A stretch of DNA of 64,000 bases from Flavobacterium johnsoniae (GCF_030388325.1 NZ_CP103794.1:3472001-3536000), one strand, 5' to 3'. Numbered from the stretch's first letter, positions 1-9,350 are shown. Notes: generated by a model from the letters alone, not told the origin. Numbers and translations: made by a program.

Positions 1-689
1 TTGTCGATGATTTGATTGCAATTTTAGTGATAGCCTTATTCTATTCCTCGGAGCTCAGCTTTATGTATCTGGGTTATGCGGGAGCATTGCTGGTCTTATT
101 GGTCATTTTTAACCGCTCAGGTGTTAAAAACCTGCTGTTTTATCTGCTCCCGGGGATATTGATCTGGTATTTTATACATCATTCCGGCATCCATGCGACC
201 ATAGCCGGGGTGCTGGTGGCGATGACCATACCAACCAATGAAGACGATACCGAGTCGCCGCTTGAAAAACTGGAGCATTCCCTTGCACGTCCTGTCAATT
301 TTCTGATCATGCCTGTCTTTGCGCTTGCCAACACCAATATTACTTTTGAATCTGCAATGATAGAAGGGCTTTTCAGCAGTCTGGGGCTTGGCATAGGCCT
401 GGGCCTTTTTTTGGGCAAGCCTGTCGGGATTTTCATCATGTCGTGGCTGTCGGTAAAGCTGAAAATAGCCGCACTGCCCGAATCTGTCACCTGGGTGCAT
501 GTGCTCGGACTTGGACTGCTGGGAGGAATAGGCTTTACGATGTCCATATTTATTGCTTTACTGTCTTTTGACGATGCGCTGCTGCAGAATGAAGCCAAAT
601 TTGCCATACTGGCCGCCTCCACGGCGGCGGGCATCACAGGCTTCTCCATCCTGAGGCTGTACAGCAGAAAACAGAAAATGGCACTTTAG
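1..689 (+). CDS. nhaA: NhaA-type Na+/H+ antiporter, C-terminal part (cut by window edge)
   Basis: The reading frame is open to the window edge and begins inside the family hallmark VDDL-AI-VIALFYSS, the helix that carries the paired aspartates which bind and exchange Na+ and H+. Further family landmarks follow: the ALANTNITF stretch, GLFLGKPVGI and the glycine-rich GLLGGIGFTMSIFI. Several hydrophobic inner-membrane helices are visible. Roughly the first 150-160 residues lie outside the window. The stop at 687-689 is only five bases from the stop of the convergent DUF389 gene. Known role of the family: export of sodium in exchange for protons, pH and salt homeostasis. The family call is secure; the physiological role here is inferred. 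Confidence 0.93.
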   Translation, partial: VDDLIAILVIALFYSSELSFMYLGYAGALLVLLVIFNRSGVKNLLFYLLPGILIWYFIHHSGIHATIAGVLVAMTIPTNEDDTESPLEKLEHSLARPVNFLIMPVFALANTNITFESAMIEGLFSSLGLGIGLGLFLGKPVGIFIMSWLSVKLKIAALPESVTWVHVLGLGLLGGIGFTMSIFIALLSFDDALLQNEAKFAILAASTAAGITGFSILRLYSRKQKMAL

Positions 690-694
690 TGAGC

Positions 695-2020
695 CTAGTG
701 CCTGCGGAAGAGTTCCACATCATTTACCGATAAGCGCTCATTGAGCCATTTCTGCAGTTTTTCGCTGTCGGTTCTGGAAAGGTCTTTTGACGCGTCATAG
801 ATAACAGCCGTTATCGAAGTAATGCTGTCTTTAGGGCTTACAAGGGTATTTCTGCTGATCGATAATGAATTGACGGCAGGGTAGAGCGCGCGGGTTTCTT
901 TGAGGATCTGGCGGCTGTCAAATTTCTTTGCGGCCAGTTCTTTCTCCAGCTGCATGATCCTGACATCTTTCAGGTTCATTTCATTTTCGCTGCTTTTGAT
1001 CTGGCTTAGGATATCTCCCTTCAAGGCATTGAAACGGTCGGTGCTGTCCTGGCGGATCAGCAGCCGTGTGCCGGCAAGGTATTTGTTCCGGCTGAGTCTT
1101 TGGGCCAGGTCTTTTATTTCTGCCTCAGAAAAGCGTTTTGAGAGGAAGGCCAGTTCGAGCTTTTTGTTTTTAGGGTTGAAGTCCGTCTTTCTGTAGACGA
1201 TGGTATATCCTTTGGCGGAAAATTCATTTTCAATAAAAAGATCCGCATTTTTTTTGAACTGCTGTTCCCTGTAAAGCGAATAGGCAAGATAGCTGCTGGG
1301 CACCAGCATAACAGTGATCAGAAAGGCGATGATGTATCTGACCCTTTTCTGATGGGTTTCATCTATCTGCTTTACGGGGGGATAGTTCAGATATTTTATA
1401 ATCAGAAAGGTGGCGATACCTATAAAGACACAGTTGATGCTGTAGAGGTAGAAAGCCCCCAGAAAAAATTTCCACTGTCCGGTTGCCAGTCCGTAACCTG
1501 CCGTACAGAGCGGCGGCATAAGCGCTGTTGCAATGGCCACACCGGGAATCGGGTTCCCTTTTTCGGACCTGGTCACGGCAATAACCCCCACGAGTCCTCC
1601 AAAGAAGGCTATCAGGATATCGTAAATATTGGGAGCGGTTCTGGCCAGCAGTTCGGACTGCACGTCCTTAAAGGGGCTCATGTAAAAATAAAGGGCGGAT
1701 ACCGCAAGACTTACAGCAGTTGCCGTAAGCAGGTTATTAAGTGATTTCTTAAGCAGAGAGAAGTCATAGATGCCCAAAGCAAACCCGGCGCCTACTATCG
1801 GCCCCATTAAAGGGGATATCAGCATGGCTCCGATAATCACCGCGGTGGAGTTTACATTGAGCCCGACCGATGCGACAATTATGGCGCAGGCCAGAATCCA
1901 GAGATTGGCACCTTTGAAGGTGATGTTTTTCTTAACGGCTTCGAGTGTTTTTGCCCTGTCGTCCTCCCCTTCATGAAGGTTCAGCAGATCTGTCAGTATT
2001 TTCATAATCTTAAAATTCAA
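695..2020 (-). CDS. DUF389 (uncharacterised hydrophobic domain) membrane protein
   Basis: A 441-residue protein with a soluble N-terminus, then the DUF389 core of about six membrane segments. The signature is the glycine-rich run AVIIGAMLISPLMGPIVGAG near residues 60-80, followed by GGLVGVIAVTRSEKGNPIPG and IATALMPPLCTAGYGLATG. The C-terminal 200 residues are soluble, with charged helices and a strand-rich end. The family's function is unknown; a transport or channel-like role is often assumed but not shown. A second methionine six codons in (MKILTDLL) is an alternative start. It is convergent with nhaA and lies downstream of the CLC gene on the same strand, with about 115 bases between. Confidence 0.85.
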   Translation of the reverse strand: MNFKIMKILTDLLNLHEGEDDRAKTLEAVKKNITFKGANLWILACAIIVASVGLNVNSTAVIIGAMLISPLMGPIVGAGFALGIYDFSLLKKSLNNLLTATAVSLAVSALYFYMSPFKDVQSELLARTAPNIYDILIAFFGGLVGVIAVTRSEKGNPIPGVAIATALMPPLCTAGYGLATGQWKFFLGAFYLYSINCVFIGIATFLIIKYLNYPPVKQIDETHQKRVRYIIAFLITVMLVPSSYLAYSLYREQQFKKNADLFIENEFSAKGYTIVYRKTDFNPKNKKLELAFLSKRFSEAEIKDLAQRLSRNKYLAGTRLLIRQDSTDRFNALKGDILSQIKSSENEMNLKDVRIMQLEKELAAKKFDSRQILKETRALYPAVNSLSISRNTLVSPKDSITSITAVIYDASKDLSRTDSEKLQKWLNERLSVNDVELFRRH

Positions 2021-2135
2021 AAGTTTTCATTGCTTTTATTGCCCCGCGCATCACTAAGATAAGGCTAATTTTGCTAATTGAAAACAGAATAGGAAAAAGA
2101 TAGCGCAGGGGCGCCCGATCTGTCATATGAAGTCC

Positions 2136-3920
2136 CTATTCGAAAATCATTGATTTGAGCCTGTTGCGGTAGGATTCCAGAACGTCTGACTTGGTTATAA
2201 AGCCGTAATATTTTCCGTTTTTGAGCACCGGGAGAAAGACCTTGCCGCTTTTCTCAAATTTTTTCATCACCGTTTCCATGCTGTCAAAAAGATGCACGGG
2301 CTGCACGGGCTGTGTCATGATATCCCTGACCAGAATATTTTCTGTTTTCAGATTATCGAAAATCACTTCCCTTATGTCATTGAAGTATACCAGTCCCCGA
2401 AGCTCATTGCCATTATCGAGGGCTGCAAAAATCACCTGGTCGGAATGTGCCAGAAGCCCGGCGACGTCTGCAAGCGGCTGGCCGGGTTCCACGGTCAGAT
2501 AATCTTTTTTTATCAGGTCTTCAATCTCAAGGGTGCAGAGGATATTAGCATCCTTATTGCTGGTAAAGGCATTTCCTTTTCTGGCCAGGTTCTTTACATC
2601 CAGGGAGTGCTTTTCAAAACGTTTGGAAACGGCAAAACTTACCGAGGCGACAATCATCAGGGGGATCATCAGATCGTATCCTCCGGTTATTTCCGCGATA
2701 AGGAAAATGGCGGTCAGAGGCGCGTGAAAAAGACCGCTCAGTATGCCGGCCATGCCCACCAGGGTAAAATTGCCTACAGGCAGATCGGTAAGGCCCGAGA
2801 GGTTTAAAAGTTTTGAGAAGAAATATCCGGCATATGAGCCCAGGAAGAGGGAAGGGGCAAAATTCCCCCCGTTGCCGCCGCTTCCCAATGTTATGCCTGA
2901 AGCAAAAGCTTTGAGCAGCATGGAAGCCCCGACAAAGCCCAGCAGCATCCAGTCGTTGGAAGCGAAACCTGAAAACAGGGTGTTTTCAAGCAGCCTTCCG
3001 GGATCTTTATCTGCAAGGGTTTTGATGCTTTCATAACCTTCTCCGAAAAGGGTGGGGAATATAAAGATCATAAGCCCCAGTATGCAGGCGCCGATAAGGG
3101 CTTTTTTATAGGGGCCGTATTTTAAATGCGCAAAGGCATGTTCGGTCCTTAAAAAATTGCGGGCGTAGAACACCGCTGTAAAGCCCGTAAAAAGCCCCAT
3201 CAAAACATAGAAGGGAATATTATGGTAGTCAAAGGTCTGTTTTTCGCGGAAAGCCAGCAGTATGTTTTCATTCAGTACGATAGCCGAAACCAGCGCACCT
3301 GTGGCCGCAGCGATCATTATAGGGGTGAAAGCCGAAATGGTCACATCGACAAGCAGCACCTCGATGGCAAAAAGAACCCCGGCAATCGGTGCATTGAATG
3401 CGGCGGCAATGCCGGCTGCCACCCCGCATCCGATCAGCAGCGTGCGCTCCTGATAGCTCAGCCTGAACTGCTGGGCATAATTGGACCCGAATGCGGCCCC
3501 TGTGATCACGATAGGGCTTTCCAGCCCGGCAGACCCTCCAAGTCCGACGGTCAGCGAACTGGTCATAATCTGGGCGTACATCTGCTTTTTAGGGATAATG
3601 CTGGCTTTTCTGGCCACTATGTACAATATTTGGGAAGTCCCCTTTTCCAGGGTTCCGCCCAATGCTTTTTTCACTACCAGAACAGTAAGCAGGATACCGG
3701 CAACAGGCAGAAGGCTGTTTATGAAACTCAATTTTAATGTTGCGTTGATATAGGTTGCAAATGAATATACCCAGTGGGCGAAGGCCTTTAAAAAGATTAC
3801 CGCAAAGGCCGCCGTAATGCCGATAAGTACGCTTGAGAGAAAAATAAATTGTTTGCGGGAGAGCTGCCGCTGTCCGAGCATTAGTATCTGTTTTGCTTTG
3901 ATTAGCTGTTTTTTGAACAT
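2136..3920 (-). CDS. CLC-family chloride channel/transporter with C-terminal CBS pair
   Basis: About 594 residues: a CLC membrane domain (to about residue 420) and two CBS repeats at the C-terminus. Selectivity-filter motifs are recognisable but altered: GLESP stands where GREGP is usual, keeping the gating glutamate, and GGNFAP replaces the GIFAP type. The first filter motif (GSGIP) is not seen. Known role: Cl- channel or Cl-/H+ exchange in the inner membrane; the CBS pair usually senses adenine nucleotides. I chose ATG at 3920 because the in-frame TTG ten codons upstream lies inside a perfect TAnnTTTG promoter box. Whether it is a channel or an exchanger cannot be told from sequence. Confidence 0.88.
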   Translation of the reverse strand: MFKKQLIKAKQILMLGQRQLSRKQFIFLSSVLIGITAAFAVIFLKAFAHWVYSFATYINATLKLSFINSLLPVAGILLTVLVVKKALGGTLEKGTSQILYIVARKASIIPKKQMYAQIMTSSLTVGLGGSAGLESPIVITGAAFGSNYAQQFRLSYQERTLLIGCGVAAGIAAAFNAPIAGVLFAIEVLLVDVTISAFTPIMIAAATGALVSAIVLNENILLAFREKQTFDYHNIPFYVLMGLFTGFTAVFYARNFLRTEHAFAHLKYGPYKKALIGACILGLMIFIFPTLFGEGYESIKTLADKDPGRLLENTLFSGFASNDWMLLGFVGASMLLKAFASGITLGSGGNGGNFAPSLFLGSYAGYFFSKLLNLSGLTDLPVGNFTLVGMAGILSGLFHAPLTAIFLIAEITGGYDLMIPLMIVASVSFAVSKRFEKHSLDVKNLARKGNAFTSNKDANILCTLEIEDLIKKDYLTVEPGQPLADVAGLLAHSDQVIFAALDNGNELRGLVYFNDIREVIFDNLKTENILVRDIMTQPVQPVHLFDSMETVMKKFEKSGKVFLPVLKNGKYYGFITKSDVLESYRNRLKSMIFE

Positions 3921-3947
3921 TGTGCCGAATAAAATAGTGTAGAAATG

Positions 3948-3955
3948 CAAATATA
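3948..3955 (-). promoter_or_regulatory. Bacteroidota -7 promoter box for the CLC gene
   Basis: On the minus strand this reads TATATTTG, a perfect match to the TAnnTTTG -7 consensus. It ends 27 bases before the ATG at 3920. No clear -33 TTG at 19-21 bases was found. It decides the CLC start codon. Confidence 0.5.
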
Positions 3956-4438
3956 AACCCCGAAAACGCCTGCTGCTAAAATATAGTGTTAATGTAATGC
4001 CAATTTTTCAAAATTTGAGATCAGCAATCCGCATCGGCCGCTGGATTTCTGATTTCGTATTTCAAGTTCCCTGGAAAATGCGGATACAGTTTGGATATTT
4101 TAACCCAGAGGATCACTATTTTCACTAAATTTTAAATTTTTCTTTCAAGTCTTGCCCAATAGTTCTTTTGCCCGTGCCGTAAGGATCATATGCCTGTTTC
4201 AGCCTGTATAAGATTACTTGGAGATGGGTTTTGTTATTAAAAACAGAAGCATTAGAATGATTCTAAATTTGGTTTTGTATTGTTTTCAGGCATAAAATTA
4301 TATTAAGTTAGTGCTTGGGATTCAGCTTCTTTTTTACCTGCTTTAGTGCTTTTTTATTTTTAATGCCTGCATAGCAGCAAGAAAGACACGATAGCGGCGA
4401 GATCAGATCAATTGTTAAATTTATTTTATAAAGTCAAT
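3956..4438. other. Gene-free stretch with a small palindrome
   Basis: No credible gene. At 4252-4266 lies a perfect 15-base palindrome, TTAGAATGATTCTAA, of a size and base content compatible with a dimeric regulator site (Fur-like sites look similar), upstream of the gene at 4439. Its function is a guess. Confidence 0.3.
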
Positions 4439-4903
4439 ATGTATACCCTAAATACGCAGCTGGCTTATTTTAAATACAGTTTTAATTTTAAAAGGCTGCT
4501 CCTGCATATTAAATGGTTTAAACTTGAAAAAGCAGCTGATTTAAGATTGCAGGGAGTCTGCTTTGACCAGGCAGAACTCCAGAATTTCAAGAGTTTTATT
4601 GACCGGAACAAGCTTAATTTTCCCGGTTCGTGTTTTATCGGGCAGGCCGGTGCAGAAGGATTGGATCTCCCTTCAGAGAATCCCGTGTCTCAAAGCGATC
4701 TGCCGTTTTATCTTATTTTATCAAAGAATCCAAAACCGGACGCAGAGCATTTGATGGCTCAAGTCCAGATCATCACCCTTACCGATGATAATTATGAATC
4801 TATGGCTACATATAATCTTGATTTTGATGTTATCGGGAAGATAGAAATTTATAAGAATGCAGCAGCCTGTAAGGTAAATCTATCTGATAAATTAATTCTA
4901 TAA
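4439..4903 (+). CDS. Unrecognised protein, partner of the adjacent histidine kinase
   Basis: A 154-residue protein I do not recognise. It has no signal peptide or clear membrane span; the N-terminus is rich in aromatic and basic residues (YFKYSFNFKRLLLHIKWFK) and the C-terminal half looks like an alpha/beta fold. The stop codon is separated from the kinase ATG by a single base, so the two genes are almost certainly co-transcribed and translationally coupled, which suggests a role in the same signalling pathway. I prefer ATG at 4439 over an in-frame TTG at 4412. Confidence 0.6.
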   Translation: MYTLNTQLAYFKYSFNFKRLLLHIKWFKLEKAADLRLQGVCFDQAELQNFKSFIDRNKLNFPGSCFIGQAGAEGLDLPSENPVSQSDLPFYLILSKNPKPDAEHLMAQVQIITLTDDNYESMATYNLDFDVIGKIEIYKNAAACKVNLSDKLIL

Positions 4904-4904
4904 A

Positions 4905-6668
4905 ATGTACCAATATTTAATTTTGAATTACAGATCTGCCCTGGCCGGCGAGCAGGGAATACTCAATAGGGCAAGAATGAAACTATTGGCTGTAATATTG
5001 ATTTTATTCATTTTTCAGCGCATCATTTCACTTTTTCTGCTCCTTGGACAGGCTGAGGGTTTTTATATCTGGCGCAGTGCCTTGCTGCTGCTTTTCTTAA
5101 CGGCACTGCTTATTTTTCTGTTCTGCGGGTTTTCGTGGAGACTTCTTGGCCATGCATACATATGGATTGTCAGTATTTTGATATGGTCGGCCATTGTAAC
5201 ATTAAGGCAGGGAGTGAATTTAGTGACCCTGCAGTATATTTTGATTATAATCTCGGTTGCCTATTATATTTTAGGCACCCGCTGGGGGCTTATTTATTCC
5301 CTTGCCAATATAGTGCCTGTAACGGCAATGGTTTTTCTGGCTCCTTATACAGGCATTGATCTGATGCAGGCTGATCTGAATTTAAACATGAGAGCTTTTA
5401 ATTTCTTATTTGTCTACAATTTCTTCAGCCTGCTGTTTGTCCATTATTTCTTTTTTGATGCTTTTAAAAAAACAAACCAGAGGGAGCGCCAGCTCAGCCT
5501 GAGCCTGAAGCAGTCGCTGAAAGACGCCCAGGATCTTGCATCGGCCAAAACCAACTTTCTTTCCACTATGTCCCATGAACTGCGCACACCTTTAAATGCC
5601 GTTGCAGGTATGGCTGAATTATTGGCAATGTCGGATTTGAAACCCGCAGACAGGGAAAACCTGGAAGTGCTGCGTTTCTCTGCCCAGAACCTTATGTTTA
5701 TCATTAATGACATTTTAGATTTTAATAAAATAGATGCTGATAAGGTAGTGCTTAAAAATGACGGGTTTCGGCTGGATTTGCTTCTGAAAAATATTTACAG
5801 GTCATTTGCTGCTGAAACTCAGGCAAAAAATATTGGGTTTGACCTTCAATGCGATCCGGGTCTTGAAAACGTAAAATTACTGGGCGATAAAGACAGGCTT
5901 TCACAGATTTTGTTCAATATAGTCGGAAATGCCGTCAAATTCACCATCCAGGGCAGTGTTGCAGTGCAAGCGGCAATCTCTGAAAGGGATAGGGAGAAGC
6001 TGACTGTTTTGTTTATCGTCAGAGATACCGGCATAGGAATTTCGCCTGAGGAGCAGCATCAGATTCTTGATCCCTTTGTGCAGAAAAACAGCAAATCAAA
6101 CAGGCAGTTCTATGGTACAGGTCTGGGGCTCACTATTGCCAGCAGGCTGATCAGCCTTAAAGGCGGTGTTTTGAAAATTTCAAGCAGTGAAGGGCATGGG
6201 GCGGAATTGAGTTTTGAGCTGGCTTTTAAAATGATCACCAGCGCGGATTCCGGCGGCGATTTTAAGAGCCTTCCCAGTGAAAAAGATATAAGTTCTTTGA
6301 GGGTTTTGGCTGCAGAGGACAATGCAGTGAATATTATGGTCATTAAAAAGCTTCTCAATAAGTGGAATATCCAGCCGGTTATAGCCCGTAATGGAAGAGA
6401 AGCACTGGATGCTGTAATTTCCAATGATTATGATCTTGTGCTCATGGATATAAACATGCCCCTGATGGATGGTTTTGAAGCGGCGCAGATGATACGAAAT
6501 CTCCCTGATAAGGCAAAGGCATCCATTCCGATTATTGCCTTAACCGCATCGGTTGATTTTAGCAGCAGCCAGCAGTCTGGATGCGAATATATAAATGATT
6601 ATATCCTAAAACCGTTTTCTGCAGCCCTGCTGAAAGAAAAACTGGATCAATTAATGGGGGCGCATTAA
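4905..6668 (+). CDS. Hybrid sensor histidine kinase with C-terminal receiver
   Basis: 587 residues. About six membrane helices occupy residues 25-190, followed by a coiled linker. The HisKA box STMSHELRTPLN places the phospho-accepting histidine near residue 223. The ATP-binding domain shows the N box NIVGNAVKFT, the G1 box RDTGIGIS and the G2 box GTGLGLTIA. A receiver domain ends the protein: acidic pocket AAEDN, phospho-acceptor in LVLMDINMPLMDG near residue 517, and the lysine of YILKPFS. It is an inner-membrane sensor with an internal phosphorelay; no HPt domain or DNA-binding output is encoded nearby, so the final target is unknown. It is coupled to the small gene upstream. Confidence 0.92.
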   Translation: MYQYLILNYRSALAGEQGILNRARMKLLAVILILFIFQRIISLFLLLGQAEGFYIWRSALLLLFLTALLIFLFCGFSWRLLGHAYIWIVSILIWSAIVTLRQGVNLVTLQYILIIISVAYYILGTRWGLIYSLANIVPVTAMVFLAPYTGIDLMQADLNLNMRAFNFLFVYNFFSLLFVHYFFFDAFKKTNQRERQLSLSLKQSLKDAQDLASAKTNFLSTMSHELRTPLNAVAGMAELLAMSDLKPADRENLEVLRFSAQNLMFIINDILDFNKIDADKVVLKNDGFRLDLLLKNIYRSFAAETQAKNIGFDLQCDPGLENVKLLGDKDRLSQILFNIVGNAVKFTIQGSVAVQAAISERDREKLTVLFIVRDTGIGISPEEQHQILDPFVQKNSKSNRQFYGTGLGLTIASRLISLKGGVLKISSSEGHGAELSFELAFKMITSADSGGDFKSLPSEKDISSLRVLAAEDNAVNIMVIKKLLNKWNIQPVIARNGREALDAVISNDYDLVLMDINMPLMDGFEAAQMIRNLPDKAKASIPIIALTASVDFSSSQQSGCEYINDYILKPFSAALLKEKLDQLMGAH

Positions 6669-6797
6669 ATATGCGGCGATAAGCTGTATGTTTTTTATTG
6701 CCCTGATTATTTCAAGGCAGCTCATCTAAGGACTTCTCTGCTTTTCTTATGTTTTTATTCCATTTATGCCATCCGGCGAAGTAAAACTGCGCATTAA

Positions 6798-6833
6798 TTT
6801 TGTTTAATTATTTTTAAAAAATATTAAACAAAA
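6798..6833. promoter_or_regulatory. Near-perfect 36-bp palindrome, candidate operator (copy 1)
   Basis: Arms TTTTGTTTAAT and ATTAAACAAAA are perfect inverted repeats separated by 14 AT bases that are themselves almost symmetrical. Six bases after the TTAAACAA core comes TATCTTTA, a close match to the -7 box. The same TTGTTTAA-N16-TTAAACAA core and the same TATCTTTA lie upstream of the paralogous gene pair at 14966-14997, so the site is probably an operator and promoter rather than a terminator. Confidence 0.5.
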
Positions 6834-6870
6834 TAACTATCTTTAATGCTGGATACTGCTCTTTATTTAA

Positions 6871-7050
6871 GCGGCAGTTCTGCGAAATGAGCGTATGAAA
6901 GAAAATATGATCCAGCGCCATCCGCTGAAAAATCACCTAAAGCCCCGGGAAGCTGCCCAAATGGCTGGCTATCTTATTTCCCCGGCATCGGCTTCAATAT
7001 CTGGACAGGTTTTTTCAATGGATTACAAACTGGTGAGTTTTAAATCATAA
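6871..7050 (+). pseudogene. 3' remnant of an SDR oxidoreductase (copy 1 of a duplicated pair)
   Basis: Sixty codons ending in TAA at 7048-7050 encode the C-terminal end of a short-chain dehydrogenase. It matches, residue for residue over most of its length, the end of the paralogue at 15074-15758 (LRN-RMKENMI-RHPLKN, then SGQVFSMDYKLVSF). The upstream part of the gene is missing, while the promoter and palindrome ahead of it are retained. The junction appears to be near the shared GCGGCA at 6871. This is an internal deletion of roughly the first 165 codons. It precedes the intact DUF2867 gene by nine bases. Confidence 0.75.
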
Positions 7051-7059
7051 AAGATAATT

Positions 7060-8475
7060 ATGAAGATTCTCTTGACCGGCGCCACGGGATATATCGGAAA
7101 AAGGCTCCTTGTGATCTTAATCGGCCAAGGGCATGAAGCGGTATGCTGCGTGAGGGATAAAAACAGGTTTTATTATCCTGAGGGGGCTGAAAAAAGCATT
7201 CAGCTCATCGAAGCTGATTTTCTCGATAAGCAGAGCCTGAAGGCTATACCTGATGATATTGATGCCGCCTATTATCTGATCCATTCCATGTCCGGTTCTG
7301 GCTCTGATTATGATAGACTGGAAAGTATTGCCGCGCAGAATTTTACAGACAGGATCGATGCGACGGCTGCCCGTCAGATTATTTACCTCAGCGGTATTGT
7401 AAATGGCCGGAATTTATCAAAGCATCTGTCTTCCAGAAAAGCAGTGGAGGATATTTTAAATGCATCAAGGGTTCCGGCGGCAACATTAAGGGCAGGTATT
7501 ATTGTGGGCTCGGGAAGCGCCTCATTTGAAATCATACGCGGCCTGGTGGATAAACTTCCTGTTATGGTCACCCCAAAATGGCTCAATACCAGGTGCCAGC
7601 CCATAGCGGTGTCCGATGTGCTGGAGTTTCTGATCCGCTCACTTCTCAATGAAAAGACCTATCATGAGAGTTTTGATATCGGCGGTCCGGATATATTGAC
7701 CTATAAAGAAATGCTGCTGGGGTTTGCCCGGGCTAAAAAACTAAAAAGATATATTTTTACCGTGCCGGTGATGACTCCAAAATTATCATCTTACTGGCTT
7801 TATTTTGTTACCTCCGTTTCCTTTAGGCTTGCTTCGGCACTGGTCAGCAGCATGAAGGTGGAGGTGGTCTGCAGAGATAACCGCATCAATGCGCTGCTGG
7901 GCGTAAACCCAATGCCTTACAAAGAGGCCCTTGAAAAGGCTTTGGTAAAAATCAATGGGGATGCGGTAATTTCAAGCTGGAAAGATTCCCTTATAAGCGG
8001 CCGGTTCAAGGGAAATGTTTCCCACTATCTTAAGGTGCCCAAAAAGGGCTGCTTTATTGACAGAAGGAAAAAAGCAGTGCGGAACAGAGATTATACAATC
8101 GGCAGAATCTGGGCCATAGGCGGAGAAACGGGATGGTATTATGCGGACTGGCTCTGGGATCTGCGGGGATTTATCGACAAGGTTTTTGGAGGTGTGGGCC
8201 TTAGAAGGGGAAGGACCCATAAAAATGAGCTTCATCCCGGGGATGCGCTGGATTTCTGGCGTGTGGTCTATGCGGACAAAGCGGAGGGAAAACTTATTTT
8301 ATACGCCGAAATGAAACTGCCCGGTGAGGCCTGGCTGGAATTTAAGATCATTAATAATGATTTATATCAGGCCGCAACCTTTAAGCCCAGAGGACTCATA
8401 GGCAGGCTCTACTGGTATTGCGTGCTTCCATTTCATGGTTTTATATTCGGGGGAATGCTTAAAAAATTAATCTAG
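7060..8475 (+). CDS. SDR-type NAD(P)-binding protein with C-terminal DUF2867
   Basis: 471 residues. The N-terminal Rossmann fold starts at residue 1 with LLTGATGYIGKRL, the atypical or extended SDR glycine motif; the GSGSASFEIIRGLV and GGPDILTYKEML segments are typical of NmrA/YbjT-like members. Residues from about 320 form the DUF2867 domain (TIGRIWAIGGETGWYYADWL, WDLRGFIDKVFGGVG). Substrate is unknown. Family members often lie beside a short SDR, as here, where only a remnant of that partner survives upstream. A degenerate paralogue occurs at 15769-16543. This is the only intact copy of this gene in the window. Confidence 0.87.
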   Translation: MKILLTGATGYIGKRLLVILIGQGHEAVCCVRDKNRFYYPEGAEKSIQLIEADFLDKQSLKAIPDDIDAAYYLIHSMSGSGSDYDRLESIAAQNFTDRIDATAARQIIYLSGIVNGRNLSKHLSSRKAVEDILNASRVPAATLRAGIIVGSGSASFEIIRGLVDKLPVMVTPKWLNTRCQPIAVSDVLEFLIRSLLNEKTYHESFDIGGPDILTYKEMLLGFARAKKLKRYIFTVPVMTPKLSSYWLYFVTSVSFRLASALVSSMKVEVVCRDNRINALLGVNPMPYKEALEKALVKINGDAVISSWKDSLISGRFKGNVSHYLKVPKKGCFIDRRKKAVRNRDYTIGRIWAIGGETGWYYADWLWDLRGFIDKVFGGVGLRRGRTHKNELHPGDALDFWRVVYADKAEGKLILYAEMKLPGEAWLEFKIINNDLYQAATFKPRGLIGRLYWYCVLPFHGFIFGGMLKKLI

Positions 8476-8509
8476 CAAGTATCGAAAATGGCTGCTGCAT
8501 TGGTTTATA

Positions 8510-8541
8510 AAAAAAGCACCTGTGATGTACAGATGCTTTTT
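8510..8541. terminator. Bidirectional stem-loop terminator
   Basis: Inverted repeat AAAGCA-CTGT / ACAG-TGCTTT with A-runs and T-runs on both flanks, placed between the convergent DUF2867 and cold shock genes. It could end transcription from either side. Confidence 0.65.
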
Positions 8542-8562
8542 CAAAGTGGTTTTTATAGTATA

Positions 8563-8754
8563 TTAGGCTTTCACTACATTTACTGCGTTCGGCCCTTTTT
8601 GGCCTTCTTTTACCTCGTACCTCACCGGGTCATTCTCACGGATATTTTCCGATAGGCCTGAAACATGGACAAAAATTTCGTTTCCTCCGTTATTTGGCGT
8701 TATAAATCCGAATCCTTTTTCTTCATTGAAGAATTTTACTGTACCTTCCTGCAT
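8563..8754 (-). CDS. Cold shock domain protein (CspA family)
   Basis: 63 residues, the usual length for the family. Both RNA-binding motifs are present: RNP1 as KGFGFI and RNP2 as IFVHVS, on the five-stranded beta-barrel scaffold beginning MQEGTVKFFNEEKGFGFI. Role: single-stranded nucleic-acid chaperone in the cytoplasm that melts RNA structure. Monocistronic, with its own promoter box upstream and a terminator downstream. The name does not imply cold induction; many members are constitutive. Confidence 0.95.
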   Translation of the reverse strand: MQEGTVKFFNEEKGFGFITPNNGGNEIFVHVSGLSENIRENDPVRYEVKEGQKGPNAVNVVKA

Positions 8755-8773
8755 CTTAATTGTTTAATTTGTC

Positions 8774-8781
8774 CAAATGTA
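8774..8781 (-). promoter_or_regulatory. -7 promoter box for the cold shock gene
   Basis: Minus strand reads TACATTTG, a perfect TAnnTTTG, about 20 bases before the ATG. No convincing -33 element. Confidence 0.5.
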
Positions 8782-9350
8782 GTCTATTGAAACGCGGTAA
8801 AGGGTAAAAAATAAATAAATTGTGCTTTTATTAACTTTTGCAAGCAGGTTTAAAGGCATAATTGGTCTTCTGCGGCCCATATTACATTTAATTAAATATA
8901 ATATTTTTACTATACATTTGTTTTCTGCCCGCTGAACGCATAAAATAGTGCAGCTTTTCTATCAATTGCCTTTAATAATTTTCGTAATTTTTCCAACAGC
9001 AGAGCATCGATTATAAATAATGGACTGCTCATAATCCTGAAAATTCTATTTTTTTGTTTATTTTTCAATAAAAAAAGACAGCTGTTTTTGGCAGCCGGCC
9101 TCCAAAAAGAGGCAGCCGGCCCGTATAGCTGTTTTTAGCGCACTGCCGCCGGTGCAGTGTTTTTGGCTCTGGAGCCTGCGGGTCTGTTTTCGGGACAGCT
9201 AAAACCCTTTGGGGCATGTACATGGCAAAACAGCCCAAAGGGTCGACATTTGTTATTGCAGGAGAGATTCGTGAATTATTTTTCTGCAGTCATCTCTGAT
9301 CCTGCATGCCCGACCGGAGACGTGAATCTAACACAGTAAAATCCAAATTT
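8782..9350. other. Gene-free stretch with strong hairpins
   Basis: No convincing gene. A plus-strand TACATTTG lies at 8913-8920 with no gene after it. At 9090-9121 the 11-base unit GGCAGCCGGCC occurs twice and can fold, GCCGGC against GCCGGC plus CTC against GAG. At 9204-9243 ACCCTTTGGG and CCCAAAGGGT form a perfect 10-bp stem with a 20-base loop, about 110 bases ahead of the XRE regulator. Either could belong to a small RNA or a regulatory leader. Confidence 0.35.

Noticed and set aside
9157..9339. 60-residue plus-strand frame before the XRE gene
   Set aside because: It runs through the inverted repeat at 9204-9243, has no domain or signal and reads like chance.
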